Source: Hermatobates lingyangjiaoensis
Lineage: Eukaryota; Arthropoda; Insecta; Hemiptera; Hermatobatidae
Length of the DNA stretch: 64,000 nucleotides
Reading direction: 5' to 3'
Assembly: GCA_026182355.1 (NCBI GenBank)
Contig: JAPFBL010000084.1
Location: forward strand, 13,665,001 to 13,729,000
Shown: positions 24,531-34,529 of the stretch, one piece after another
Numbering within the stretch: position 1 is the stretch's first letter
How the letters are laid out: the number at the start of each line of letters is the position of its first letter
The notes under the pieces: generated by a model
What the model was told of the DNA's origin: nothing
Databases searched by the model: none
The model's input: the letters and a program-made list of their open reading frames with translations, nothing else
Position numbers and translations under genes: made by a program

Positions 24531-25380
24531 GCGAAAAACATAAAAAAAAACCCAATATTTCAATACCTGTTGTCGTTAAGAGAAGTAATGAGTTGCTATT
24601 TAACTCTGAAGCAGAGTATATCTTCACCTGAAGGAGAAGAATGTCTGATATTAGTAATGTTATTAGTAATGATATTAGTTTTTGTTTCCATTTTTTCTTT
24701 ATTTGCTTTATTGTTATATGGACAGGTGATTTTGTATGTCTGTATGCATGAATAGAAAATTATTTATGTGGTAAGATAAATGACTGGATTAACTTCAATA
24801 ATTTTGTAATTTTTCAATAATAATTAAAATTTTGTTTCTTTTATTTCTCTATTTTGAATGTTAAGTATTAACACCAATGAAATATTTAGTAGAGAACGAA
24901 TTTCAGTTGTGATTGAATACTAATAATAAAGATATTATTGGAAATCTATTTCAAAGTTGGAAAATTCTATGAATACCTGCCCAACTTGACACTGTTTGCA
25001 TGATTAAGTAAAGTTATAGTATTTTAGCAAAAGTTCAAGGTTGTTAATAATTAACAGGCCATTTTCAAAGAACTAATATAGTCAAATAATACTTCAAATA
25101 AAATTTGCTATTTATTTTTTTGTTTTATTCAAATCTTCAAACATGTTGTTTTTATTTTAAAACTGATCAAAAGTAATCGCTTATATAATTTTAAAATTGA
25201 ATAGTATAAACTATTCAAGGTGATTTATATTTTTTCTAATTTATATATATTAGTGTATTTTTTTGTGTGTGTGTGTCTGTGTTTGTCTGTTCTGAAAAAT
25301 CACAATAATTCTGTGAGGTATTTCGTTTATACATCAACAGGGCAGCAAGAAACAATTTAACATGTTTCCACATAAATAAC
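24531..25380. other. Intronic AT-rich DNA
   Basis: No gene or repeat family recognised in this part of the Tob intron. Confidence 0.5.
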
Positions 25381-25382
25381 TT

Positions 25383-25406
25383 TATATATATATATATATA
25401 TATATA
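25383..25406. repeat. (TA)n tract
   Basis: Twelve TA units. It lies about 90 bp before the GC-richer start of the element at 25481-25870. Confidence 0.9.
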
Positions 25407-25480
25407 ACAATCAGCTTCAATGATTGTTTCACAGTCCAAGTTCTCAAACAAGTGATAACAGACAAGTTACTTTAAAGGCT

Positions 25481-25870
25481 TCTGAGGAGCCCACATTTGG
25501 CTCCTAGGGGCACGCTCGAAACCTGGCTTGAATTTAAACCGTTAGTTTAGTTTTTTATTTATTTTTTTATCATCTCACTATTTTTTATTTTATCTGTTTA
25601 TTATTTTTTAAACCTCTTTTCTTTTTTTAATTATTTTTTTTTATATATTTCCTTCTTTTTTGTTTTCTTCACCTTTATTCTTCTTTTAAATTTTTTTTTT
25701 ATCTCGACTCCTTATTTCCTTTTTTATTTGTCTCCTTCGCGGCAGCACTGCTTTAGCCCTCACCCAGTAAGTTCTTTGGTTGACTGTCGTCTCTCCGTCA
25801 ATTCACTTCTTCTCCTGAGGACGACCGCAAGAAGTCAATTCTTTCTATGTGTCACAGTTTATTTTAAGTG
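25481..25870 (+). mobile_element. Degraded element with a family B hammerhead-like remnant
   Basis: A GC-richer head (GAGGAGCCCACATTTGGCTCC, of which GAGCC/GGCTC forms a hairpin, then GGGGCACGCTCGAAACC) is followed by a T-rich block. It ends with AATTCACTTCTTCTC, CUGAGGA (25815-25821) and CGACCGC. The GAAA box is replaced by AAGAAG, so it cannot be a working ribozyme. A TTTCTATGTGT tail and a short (TA)n follow, as in the copy at 27794-27842. The CTCGAAACC word resembles a tRNA B box, but no A box was seen. Confidence 0.45.
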
Positions 25871-26740
25871 TATATATATATAATAGAATAATTTTTTTTT
25901 TAAGTTTTTATCAGTTCTAAAAATTGAAGAAGCTATCAGTTGTAAACTTCAAACATTTATCAAGAATAATAACTGTAAATGGGTAACATACATAAGAAAA
26001 CTAAACACCTACTAGAATCAATAAGAGAGTCACCGTAGTTCGTCATCTGGAAGAGACTAAAAGATAAGAGGAAGAGGTACGACCTTCCAGGTAGATGGTA
26101 CAGAAAAGTAAAGCTTTTTAACCTTCAATATGTTGAAGGGTTGTCATAAATAAAAAAGTCTTCAAAAGACATTTATCCCAAGTTAATATACCGTTTTACA
26201 GCAAAAGAAAAGTGAAACTCTATTTTCAAATATAAAAGAAAAGGTTTCAAAAGAATTAACAGAGTTATATTATATTTAAAATTGAGTGTAAAGATTGGAA
26301 CAAAGTTTATTGTAAAAAACTAGTCGTTTCTTAAAAGAAAAGACTTATCAACATACATATTTTATATGAAAAAGGAAAATTAATGCCACTGCATTAGCAG
26401 TACATAGTACTAATGAAAGTCATATTTTTGATTTTAATGAATTATAATAATGGCCAAAGAAAGAGATGAAGAGAGTTGGAAAACTCTTAAAATGTTTTAA
26501 TTAAAAAGGACCAGTCATCTGTTAATTATAGAAGTGAATTTAAAATTTAAATAGTTATTATTTGGGTACGTTAAATTAAATATTGTGGATTGTTTCTAAA
26601 TTGTATAGTAAATTTTTGTTTTGCCTGGTGAAATTTAGTGTCTTGCTTAGTTGAAGTTCAATGTTGCGTGTTTATTCAAACTAGAATGTTGTTCAAATCT
26701 CAAATTGTTTTAAAAAAATCTGTAATGTAATAGTTAACTT
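25871..26740. other. Intronic AT-rich DNA
   Basis: No recognised gene, RNA or repeat family. Confidence 0.45.
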
Positions 26741-26940
26741 TTCTGTTTCAAAATTTTATAGATCTCTGAGGCCTCTTATTTTTTTGTTGCCTGAAATTGG
26801 AATTGTATTTCCATGTTGTAATTTTTTGCGCTTTTTACATATGTTTAGTTGTTCAATGTTTGTCTTATTTCTTATATATCCTCTGGTTTGTAGGCCCATA
26901 AAAAAGGTTTTAAATAAAAACCAAAACGTTGACATTGAAT
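26741..26940 (+). mobile_element. Family D element, degraded single copy
   Basis: Begins TTCTGTTTCAAAATTTTATA, a block also found at 59613-59632. It ends with GGCCCATAAAAAAGG, TTTTAAATAAAAACC and AAAACGTTGAC (26893-26933), the decayed version of the core at 28259-28299. Confidence 0.5.
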
Positions 26941-26955
26941 GTTTGATCACAATGT

Positions 26956-26981
26956 TATATATATATATATATATATATATA
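26956..26981. repeat. (TA)n tract at a fold-back boundary
   Basis: Thirteen TA units just left of the family C fold-back. Confidence 0.9.
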
Positions 26982-27027
26982 CTTATACTCATCAATGATC
27001 AAACCACAATAAGAAATGGGAAAACAA

Positions 27028-27070
27028 GACTAAGATCTTTCAACCGTAACAAGCGGTCTTCATCAGAGTC
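27028..27070 (-). ncRNA. Hammerhead-like motif, family C (intact, 4-bp stem I)
   Basis: Minus strand: GACU, CUGAUGA, extra A, stem II GACCG/CGGUU around a CUUGUUA loop, GAAA, palindrome AGAUCU sharing its first A with the GAAA box, U17, AGUC. GACU and AGUC pair perfectly as stem I. The core is complete apart from the extra nucleotide. Confidence 0.55.
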
Positions 27071-27128
27071 AAAAACCCAACTCAGAAAATTTGGTTTCGA
27101 TTTTTATCTGACTGTCAGTTGGGTTTTT

Positions 27129-27171
27129 GATTCTGACGAAGACCGCTTGTTACGGTTGAAAGATCTTAGTC
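27129..27171 (+). ncRNA. Hammerhead-like motif, family C (inverted partner)
   Basis: Same as the minus-strand partner except GAUU for GACU (a G-C pair becomes G-U, so stem I is kept) and CUGACGA for CUGAUGA (position 7 is free in hammerheads). Both differences between arms fall where the model tolerates change. Confidence 0.55.
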
Positions 27172-27246
27172 TTGTTTTTCCATTTCTTATTGTGGTTTGA
27201 TCATTGATTGTTGTTTCACGTGTTTATGTGATATCCTTTTATACTT

Positions 27247-27269
27247 ATATATATATATATATATATAAT
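27247..27269. repeat. (TA)n tract between fold-back elements
   Basis: Separates the family C element from the next family B element. Confidence 0.85.
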
Positions 27270-27432
27270 AAACTAAATTCACAGAAAGAACACATATAAA
27301 AGAAATCACAGTAGCTCGCTACTGTATTTCGCTACTATATTGCCTCGTCATCAGGAAGATAGATAAGAATCGCTCCACAGACAGGTGATCTAGTATATAT
27401 AAACAAAACTTGAAACGGTCCAGCAGGATTAC
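27270..27432 (-). mobile_element. Family B element, single copy with hammerhead-like core
   Basis: Minus strand, 27315-27366: UUC, CUGAUGA, CGAGGC..., then GAAA, UACAGUA, GCGAG. The spacer between the boxes is longer than in sister copies and stem II is not obvious, so it is probably disrupted. It is followed on the minus strand by a TTCTTTTATATGTGTTCTTTC tail and (TA)n. Confidence 0.45.
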
Positions 27433-27676
27433 TAGTTCACACAGGAAAGAGAAAAACAAATAAAGACACACACAAAAAAGACTCACAACGATATTTCGAC
27501 AGTCGTCGTCATCGGGCAGAAGTAGTCCCTTTGAGTAGCTGAAGCTATCTCAAAGTTAAGTTAGCTTCAGCTACTCAAAGGGACTACTTCTGCCCGATGA
27601 CGACGACTGTCGAAATATCGTTGTGAGTCTTTTTTGTATGTGTTTTTATTTGTTTTCCTCTTTCCTGTGTGAACTA
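27433..27676. mobile_element. Family B fold-back element, 114-bp arms
   Basis: Arms 27433-27546 and 27563-27676 are inverted copies with a few mismatches and a 16-nt centre. Each has the core CCGATGA, C, GAC-GACU-GUC, GAAA, UAUCGU, U, with GACUAC upstream and GUGAGUC downstream able to pair (one bulge) as outer stem I (minus 27480-27527, plus 27582-27629). U4 of the core is C in both arms, which predicts no activity. Confidence 0.8.
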
Positions 27677-27779
27677 TATATATATATATATATATATTCA
27701 CTGTTTCGTTATTGAGGGCTAGGTCAAATAAAAGAAAATAAAACCCATATATATATATATATAATATATATATATATAT
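27675..27779. repeat. Two (TA)n tracts flanking an AT spacer
   Basis: Runs at 27675-27698 and 27748-27779 separate neighbouring elements in the cluster. Confidence 0.85.
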
Positions 27780-27878
27780 CAGCCTTTGGAGCGATTCACT
27801 TCTTTTCCTGAAGACGAAGACATCGAAATATAGTAGTGAGTTCAGTGGTTTCCTTTCTATGTGTTCTTTTTTAAATTC

Positions 27879-27881
<3 letters not shown>
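27780..27881 (+). mobile_element. Family B element, single copy with hammerhead-like core
   Basis: 27794-27842: AUUCAC, UUCUUUUC, CUGAAGA, C, short stem II GA-AGACA-UC, GAAA, UAUAGU, A17, GUGAGU. The outer AUUCAC/GUGAGU pairs over 6 bp, and it differs in sequence from the GACUAC/GUGAGUC pair in the neighbouring element. A TTTCTATGTGTTCTTTTTT tail leads into (TA)n. Confidence 0.5.
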
Positions 27882-27937
<56 letters not shown>

Positions 27938-27938
27938 A
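27882..27938. repeat. Long (TA)n tract
   Basis: About 27 TA units with one interruption, abutting the family D fold-back. Confidence 0.9.
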
Positions 27939-27971
27939 CAGATTCAATAATATATCGACCGTTTGATAGAA

Positions 27972-28359
27972 TAGGTGTGTTCTCTAATCGGGGTTCGGTC
28001 AATTTTCCAGGATAAAAAATCAAACTCTCGTTGCCAACGTTTCGGTTTTATTTAAAACCTTTTTCATAGGCAGAAGTAAGAATTTTTTAACTAAGAAAAT
28101 GAAATTTACATTATTTAAAGGAACAACAATGTTAGCCGGACAAAACCTTCGACTAGACTTTAGTCCGGCTAAGAAGGTTAGAAGGTTTTGTCCGGCTAAC
28201 ATTGTTGTTCCTTTAAATAATGTAAATTTCATTTTCTTAGTTAAAAAATTCTTACTTCTGCCTATGAAAAAGGTTTTAAATAAAACCGAAACGTTGGCAA
28301 CGAGAGTTTGATTTTTTATCCTGGAAAATTGACCGAACCCCGATTAGAGAACACACCTA
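27972..28359. mobile_element. Family D fold-back element, 179-bp near-perfect arms
   Basis: Arms 27972-28150 and 28181-28359 around a 30-nt centre. They are so alike that almost the same 70-codon frame appears on both strands, which is an artefact of the palindrome and not a gene. Each arm carries UGCC, UAUGA, AAAA, stem GGUUUU-AAAU-AAAACC, GAAA, ACGU palindrome, U, GGCA (plus 28259-28299, minus 28032-28072). UGCC/GGCA pairs as stem I, but the CUGANGA box is reduced. Confidence 0.85.
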
Positions 28360-28360
28360 C

Positions 28361-28377
28361 TATATATATATATATAT
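28361..28377. repeat. (TA)n tract at the end of the cluster
   Basis: Directly abuts the family D right arm. Confidence 0.85.
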
Positions 28378-28389
28378 CGGCGGTACATT

Positions 28390-28428
28390 AGGGAAACATT
28401 TCAACCCTCATCATCGTCAGGAGTGGAA
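28390..28428 (-). ncRNA. Possible hammerhead-like remnant
   Basis: Minus strand CUC, CUGACGA, U, GAUGAGGGUU, GAAA, UGUUUCCC. Boxes and spacing fit, but stem II is only three weak pairs and no good stem I is seen. Confidence 0.3.
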
Positions 28429-28828
28429 TTGGCAACGAATCTCATATATACGTATATAATATGACATATATTCCATGTATATTAGCATGTTCACATTAGT
28501 GTTCTATGCATATGTCTGCATTGTGGAAGGCCTGCTAAATATCTAGTTCGACTATAGTTAATAAATAAACGTAACGTACGTTATAAATAATACAAAGTTT
28601 TGCTGTTTCATATTAATAGAATGCAAAAAAATACTGCCACAAGTGTGACGCACTTTTCCTCTAAGTAATCCTTTTTTAATGACTTTTCAAATAATAGTGT
28701 TATCAGTGGTCTACTAAGTTATTTCTAGAACTGATATTCGATTCGAGTTTGTTATTTCCTAAAATATTATTGGTTAACATAACATCATTCACACAAACAT
28801 CATAAATTGAATGTTTTTCTGTTATGTC

Positions 28829-29760
28829 TTTTTTACTTTATTATAAGTAAAGTCTAGTAATCGTGAGAAAATTCGATCTCGAAATCTTGACAAAATTACA
28901 TGTTTTGAGGTCCCAAAAAGTTGTTTTATGAAGTCTGTCCATGATATTCGTGTGTGTGTTTGTGTGTATATGGATGGGTGGGTGAGTGTATATCCAAAAG
29001 TTTGTGTAGACGCTACTGTCCACAATCTTTGATGGATTAAATTAATAGGTTACACAAAAATGGACATGGTAATATAGTTGTGTTGTATAGTTTGGGAGCA
29101 ATTATCCATGATGGGAAAGTCACTTTCTTTGTCGAAATGTGTTTTTAGACAACAGTTTTTTCACCTAAACTACTATTTCTGGAATTTTGAAATTTTTGCA
29201 TTATCATTGAGGATAAGTGAAACAATAAAAGAAAAAAATCTACCATTTTTAAAACAACAAGAAATTGTTTTTTTTAATAAAGTATATAAATTTTGGCTTA
29301 TCATTAAATCTGAAAGCTTGTGTGGGCGATGCAAGCCATACCGTTTGATGGATCAAAATAAAATATAACCTGAAAATAGATCATTATGGATGAGCTGAGG
29401 TAATTTTTTTAAAAATTACATTAACCAATATGTTTTTTGACCCTAAATGGCTCATTAAAAAACAATGAAATTTTGCCAGAAAATTGAAAAAAATTAGCAA
29501 CTAAAAAAAATGCATGAAACTCAAATACCGCAAGAGTAATAAAGCTCTGGACTAATTGATCACCTGCTATACTTGTCGGATTTTTTTAGATTTATTTACA
29601 TTGTTTATATTGAATTAGAAATTTTTTAAGTATATCGACTGAAAGAATATTGATGTTTAGAGGTTTAGAAAAAATTGGAAATGCTTTAATGATTTAATAG
29701 GAGATGTAAGAAAAATAAAATTCTTACATGTAAAAAATCAACACCAATCAAACATATAAC
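28829..29760 (+). repeat. 1.6-kb repeat family, 5' part
   Basis: Starts TTTTTTACTTTATTATAAG and continues through the GATCTCGAAATCTTGAC, GTGTGTGTTTGTGTG/GGATGGGTGGGTGAG and ATCACCTGCTATACTTGTCG blocks. It lacks the distal third. Confidence 0.75.
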
Positions 29761-30426
29761 TTCTGATGATATCCATAGTATGAATTTATCTATCAAAATG
29801 CTCTAATATATCTATAAGTTTACACCCTTCAATAATAGCTAATATCAGATGTAGATTGAATATTTCGTGTGCAGTTGGCTTGAGTGGGATTATGTGATTC
29901 TGGGGATAAGTGGTCTTCTCCGAAGCAGAGAACTTCCTGTCTGATAAACGATGCAACATTCCTGATTTTTATTAAAGTAAGACGCTTACTTTTAAGAGTA
30001 TAAAATCTAATGAAATTATTACATTCATCAGAAACATCGTCGTCATCGTGATGCGACCTAAATGATGGTTGGCATCACGTAGGTCTCTGGTATTCACTTT
30101 GAGTAGGGAACGTTAAAAATAATTTAAACATTTATAAAATTTAAATGTTAGTAATATTATCACGTTTCTAGGTGACCCTTAACTACAATATTGAAGAAAA
30201 CAATTTATTTTGTGTTATTTAAGTCAATATAAGTTATATTCATTATCTGAACGAGACTTAGTAACAAATAATTGAAATAATCAATTAGATGTCATTTTTT
30301 CTAAAATAAATATACAGCCGAAACTTACTTATCCGATCCCAAACCAAAAGTAATATTGGATCGAATGGAACAGGAACTATCTAATGAATGTATCCAATCT
30401 ATAACGATAGTTAATTAAAAATAAAA

Positions 30427-32071
30427 CAAAAAATCTGGAGTGGCCTACACTCAACTTTACTATAAGTAACTTAATAGCAAATTCTTTGAGTATATAACAC
30501 ATAACGTCTCATTTAAGCATAACGTAAACATCTAAATGGGATATGATTATTAGTCTTTCATTCCTGAGGTAGTAAAGATAGTGATTGAAGGACATATCAC
30601 TATATATGTACTTATAGGACATATCACTTATGTGATATAGGAAATATATACTTATGTGATATATGAAAATATGTGATATAGGACATATCACTTATTTTTG
30701 TACATCACACATCTGATGCAAATAATTTCATTAGTATAACTACAACAGTAATAACATTTTTGAAAAACCAATGTGAACATTTCTTGATACGAAATATTCT
30801 CCTACAAGAGAACATGGCTTTTGTTCAAATAGGCAGTGGACTTCTTACATCGTTTACTTGACGTCCTTCTACATTGAATATTAAAGTACAATTTTCAAAT
30901 TTAAAACAGGAAAATACCCTTTTTTCTCTGAAAAACATCATAAACAGCGAAGAAATGTTGTTTTAAGATGATTTATAATTAAAGATGTACGATAATAATA
31001 ATTTATTAATAACATTTATTGATAACATTTATTGATAACATTTATTAATCTCTAAACGAAAGATTTCAATTTTAAATTATCTTTTACATTTTTGGTTTTT
31101 TACGGAATTATTATACTTTGAATTTAATAAGGCTTCTTAGTATTTAATAAGATCATTTTCCTTCCCCTTTTGTCAAATAACATATATACGAATTTTTACT
31201 GAGTGAGTGTTATCATTTTCCTGCACAATATTATTCCTCTTACATCTCATAGAAGTCAATCAATAATTTAAATTGTTCCTTTATAAATATCAATTTTATC
31301 TCAGTGGATTCGCTCAAAAAATTTCTAAGTCAATGTAAACAATGTAAAAAATATAAAAAATTCGACAAGTATAGCAGGTGTTCTCATAGTCTAGGATAAA
31401 CAAACAGTTTTTATATCGTTATTGCTCTTTACCGTAATTGAAACTTCATGAATTTTTTTTATGAATTGCTAATTTTACGTTCCATTTTTGGTCAAATTTT
31501 CATTATTTTTTAATGAGCTGTTTAGCGTCAAAAAAACATTTTCTAAAAACAGAAATCGTACTGTAACGCCCCTTTAGCGAATGTAATTTTGGGAAAAAGT
31601 ATTTTACCTCATTCTGCACATAATGTTCTATTTTTAGGCATAGTTTCATTTTGATCCGTCAAACGGTATGGCTTGTATCGCTCTCACAAGGTTTGAGATT
31701 GAATTATAAGTCAAAATTTTTACATTTTATTGAAAAAAAAATATTTCCTGTTGATTTAAAATTCTGGATATATTTTTCGTTTGTTTCATTTGTAACCTCA
31801 TAGATAATGTCAAAATTTCAAAAGTCTAGGGTTATCCGTTTAGGAGAAATAAATGTTTTCTAAAAAACGGTTTTTGGACCGTAGCGTGGTAACAAGCAAT
31901 GCTAACACACGCACCCACCCACCCACGCACCCACCCACCCACACATACACAGACATCATCGAATAAACTTCATAAAACGACTTCTGGGACCTCAAAACAT
32001 GTAATTCCGTCAAAATCTCGAGATCGAATTTTTTCACGATCACTATACTTTACTTATAGTAAAGTAAAAAT
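30427..32071 (-). mobile_element. 1.6-kb repeat family, near full-length copy 2
   Basis: Minus-strand copy collinear with 7611-9171 from end block (AAAAAATCTGGAGTGGCC at 30429) to head (TTACTTATAGTAAAGTAAAAA). Its internal tract is CACCCACCCACCCACGCAC (about 31911-31950), longer than in copy 1. No ORF of note. Confidence 0.8.
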
Positions 32072-32147
32072 AATTGTTTGTCAAGAAGTTTGATATTATG
32101 TCTACTTATAGTAATGTTGAGTGTAGGCCACTCTAGATTTTTTTTTT
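32072..32147 (+). repeat. 1.6-kb repeat family, 3' end fragment
   Basis: TTTGATATTATGTCTACTTA, then TAGTAATGTTGAGTGTAGGCC and ACTCTAGATTTTTTTTT. It immediately follows copy 2 in the opposite orientation. Confidence 0.7.
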
Positions 32148-34432
32148 ATTTGGAATCTGTTTTGAAAGTTTTATAATTGTATATGAATTATTATGAAAAA
32201 AATTACAATAAAACACATTTAATTTTACCCGGATCAGTAAGAGTTATTGCTTTGTAATAATTTATGGAGGTCTAATCAAAAGATGGATCAGTTCATTCCG
32301 ATTCAAAATGATAGTTCTTCAAGTTGGGAATCTACCTTGGGATCTGAACTTGGAAAAAATCGTGCAATCTGAGGCCATGTACCTAAAATGCAGGAGTTGC
32401 AAATAGATTCTTCTCTATAGCTATATCCTGTGAGAATAGTATGCAATCTTATTTTAATATCGCATATACAAATTAAAAAAAAAAACATCGAACGATATCG
32501 AATAGTTTCCTTCTCTGACGTATATAGTAGAGCAATAATTTATGTTTGTATATTGCTGATTATTGTGATCCGTTTGTAGAACAAAAATATATTGACTTCC
32601 ATGTTGAAAAATAATTACTGTCGGTATGGTCGATTCAGCTGTCGTGACGGCAATAAGGCCCTGATAGTGGTGGTTAATGGCTCTGACGCACACCGTGTCA
32701 CTTGTGAACTTATCATTTTCCATATAACTCTACCTCTATTTATATTATCCTCTTGTAGAACTTTGTGGACTCTTTATTATTTTCTTTCAGTTACAATTTC
32801 CTTACACGTTCCAAATTAGCCACAAATTTGTCCTAGATCTTAAATTAAATTTGGATGAGAACCAAGAGAAACAGTTTGGCCAAATGTCTATAGATAACTT
32901 AATTGTTACAATAGGAGTGCAATAAAAAAAAATAGATTCATTTCTTGTTTTTTATAAAAAACTTGTTCCATAAATATAAGTTAATTATCTGTATTTATTA
33001 ACTGAAATGTTGTCCTTTTTTTAAGGCAATTATAAAGGGCGGGAAAAACTGTCAAACTGAGTTTAGTAACAGTGAATAGAATAATGTTCACGGCATATTT
33101 AAAATACACCTATAATGGTCTATTAACAAAACTTATGCCATAATGACAAATGAAATTCATATATGTTCAGATACAAGTTTAAGATATGTCTTTTAAATTA
33201 TTTAATTATTTAAGTTACAATACTGCATAGTAACTCTGAGGGAGTTTTTAATTTTTATATTGTGATAGCCATGCATTGTTAATCCCCATGCCTTTTATTA
33301 TCGCAACTCTAAGTCCGCCCAACCTCTGGATTAAGGTTGTCGACGTCCCATTTGTGTTATACTTTGCTGTTATAATTCTTATATATAATTTAAATCTGTA
33401 ATACATTTAAATAATGATTAGTAAAAAAAAATTATTCCCAATATAACACACATAAATTAGATATTGTTGATTTGATAACCTCTTCTGACTAAACTAATTA
33501 CTTAAACACATCCCACTTAAATAACCCGCTGATTATTTTTACTGAAAATAATGCGTAAAAAGTCGTCAAATTGTTTTTATTTTTTTTATATAAATGACAG
33601 TTAGTGTAACAAATTCAATATTGTTATCTGATACAGTCGATCATCTTCTGAACCGTCTTTTTAATGTTAGTTCTCGACCTCAAGAGCGTGCCATGTTGAT
33701 TTTCTGGTAATACCTCAATTATCTACAATCTAAATTTGTTTAGCTATCTTCCTTTTAGTCTTATCTCTCCCACCATGCAATAATTTCTACCTCATAATTC
33801 TTTCTCATAGTATATCAGAAACTGCGCATCAGTATTAAATATTAATGTTACCACTTACTCCAGCCTGCATTCAAACACACTAAAAACAAAGAAGTACATC
33901 GTATTTTGTTAAATTTTTTTTTAGTTTCACTAATGTATTGAATTATTATTCAAGAATGTAATGTTTTTTAATGGATTCCTTTGAATAAGAAGAAACAAGT
34001 ATTAATTTTCAAGTCATTTAAGAAGTGTTGATGAAGAAATGACATAGTATATACTCGGCTGCTAAGTAGATAGTAGGTCATCTAGTTACGGAACTCTACC
34101 TTCTGCGAGTAAAAGAGTTTGCTAATAGTGATCCTACTCTCTCAAAATTATAAACATTAACTCTTATAGTTTCTATTTCAATTGACGTATTTGCTTAAAA
34201 ATCTTTATTTATTGGACAATTAATCCTGTTTCTTAGTTTCTTGCCCTTTGTGAATCTATTTTTGTTCTCTTCTAATTCCTTTATAAACATTCAAAGATAT
34301 GTCTTCAAGGTTTCCCTTTGTTTTAATGTAACACTGCAAAGTATTGCGTAAAAATATCTTTTCACTGCTTTTGAGCTTTAGTATCCCAAAATACTTAAGT
34401 TATCAAAAAAGAAGTGTAATTATCCATTCGTT

Positions 34433-34434
<2 letters not shown>
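32148..34434. other. Intronic AT-rich DNA
   Basis: No gene or repeat family recognised. A short open frame at 32592-32819 has no resemblance to a known protein. Confidence 0.45.
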
Positions 34435-34512
<78 letters not shown>

Positions 34513-34529
34513 CTCTCTCTACTCTCTCT
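34435..34529 (+). repeat. (TC)n microsatellite
   Basis: About 35 TC units, then two interruptions (TACTC). A polypyrimidine/polypurine mirror tract that can form triplex (H-DNA). It lies in the intron, in sense orientation as a pyrimidine run. Confidence 0.95.

Larger units (their letters stand above)
26991..27208. mobile_element. Family C fold-back element, 92-bp arms
   Basis: Arms 26991-27082 and 27117-27208 around a 34-nt centre. Each arm holds a hammerhead-like core pointing outwards. The right arm is followed by a further tail (to 27236, TTGTTTCACGTGTTTATGTG) that the left arm lacks, as if the left copy is truncated. (TA)n tracts lie on both sides. Confidence 0.85.

Noticed and set aside
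25490..25545. tRNA-derived SINE promoter (CGCTCGAAACC resembling a B box)
   Set aside because: No convincing A box at the right distance and no cloverleaf, so kept only as part of a degraded element.
28020..28311. Nearly identical 70-codon frames on opposite strands
   Set aside because: A consequence of the 179-bp-arm palindrome; each frame is the other's mirror. No codon bias or domain.
30015..30070. Hammerhead-like box CUGAUGA on the minus strand near 30026
   Set aside because: A stem could form, but no GAAA follows it and no flanking pairing is seen.
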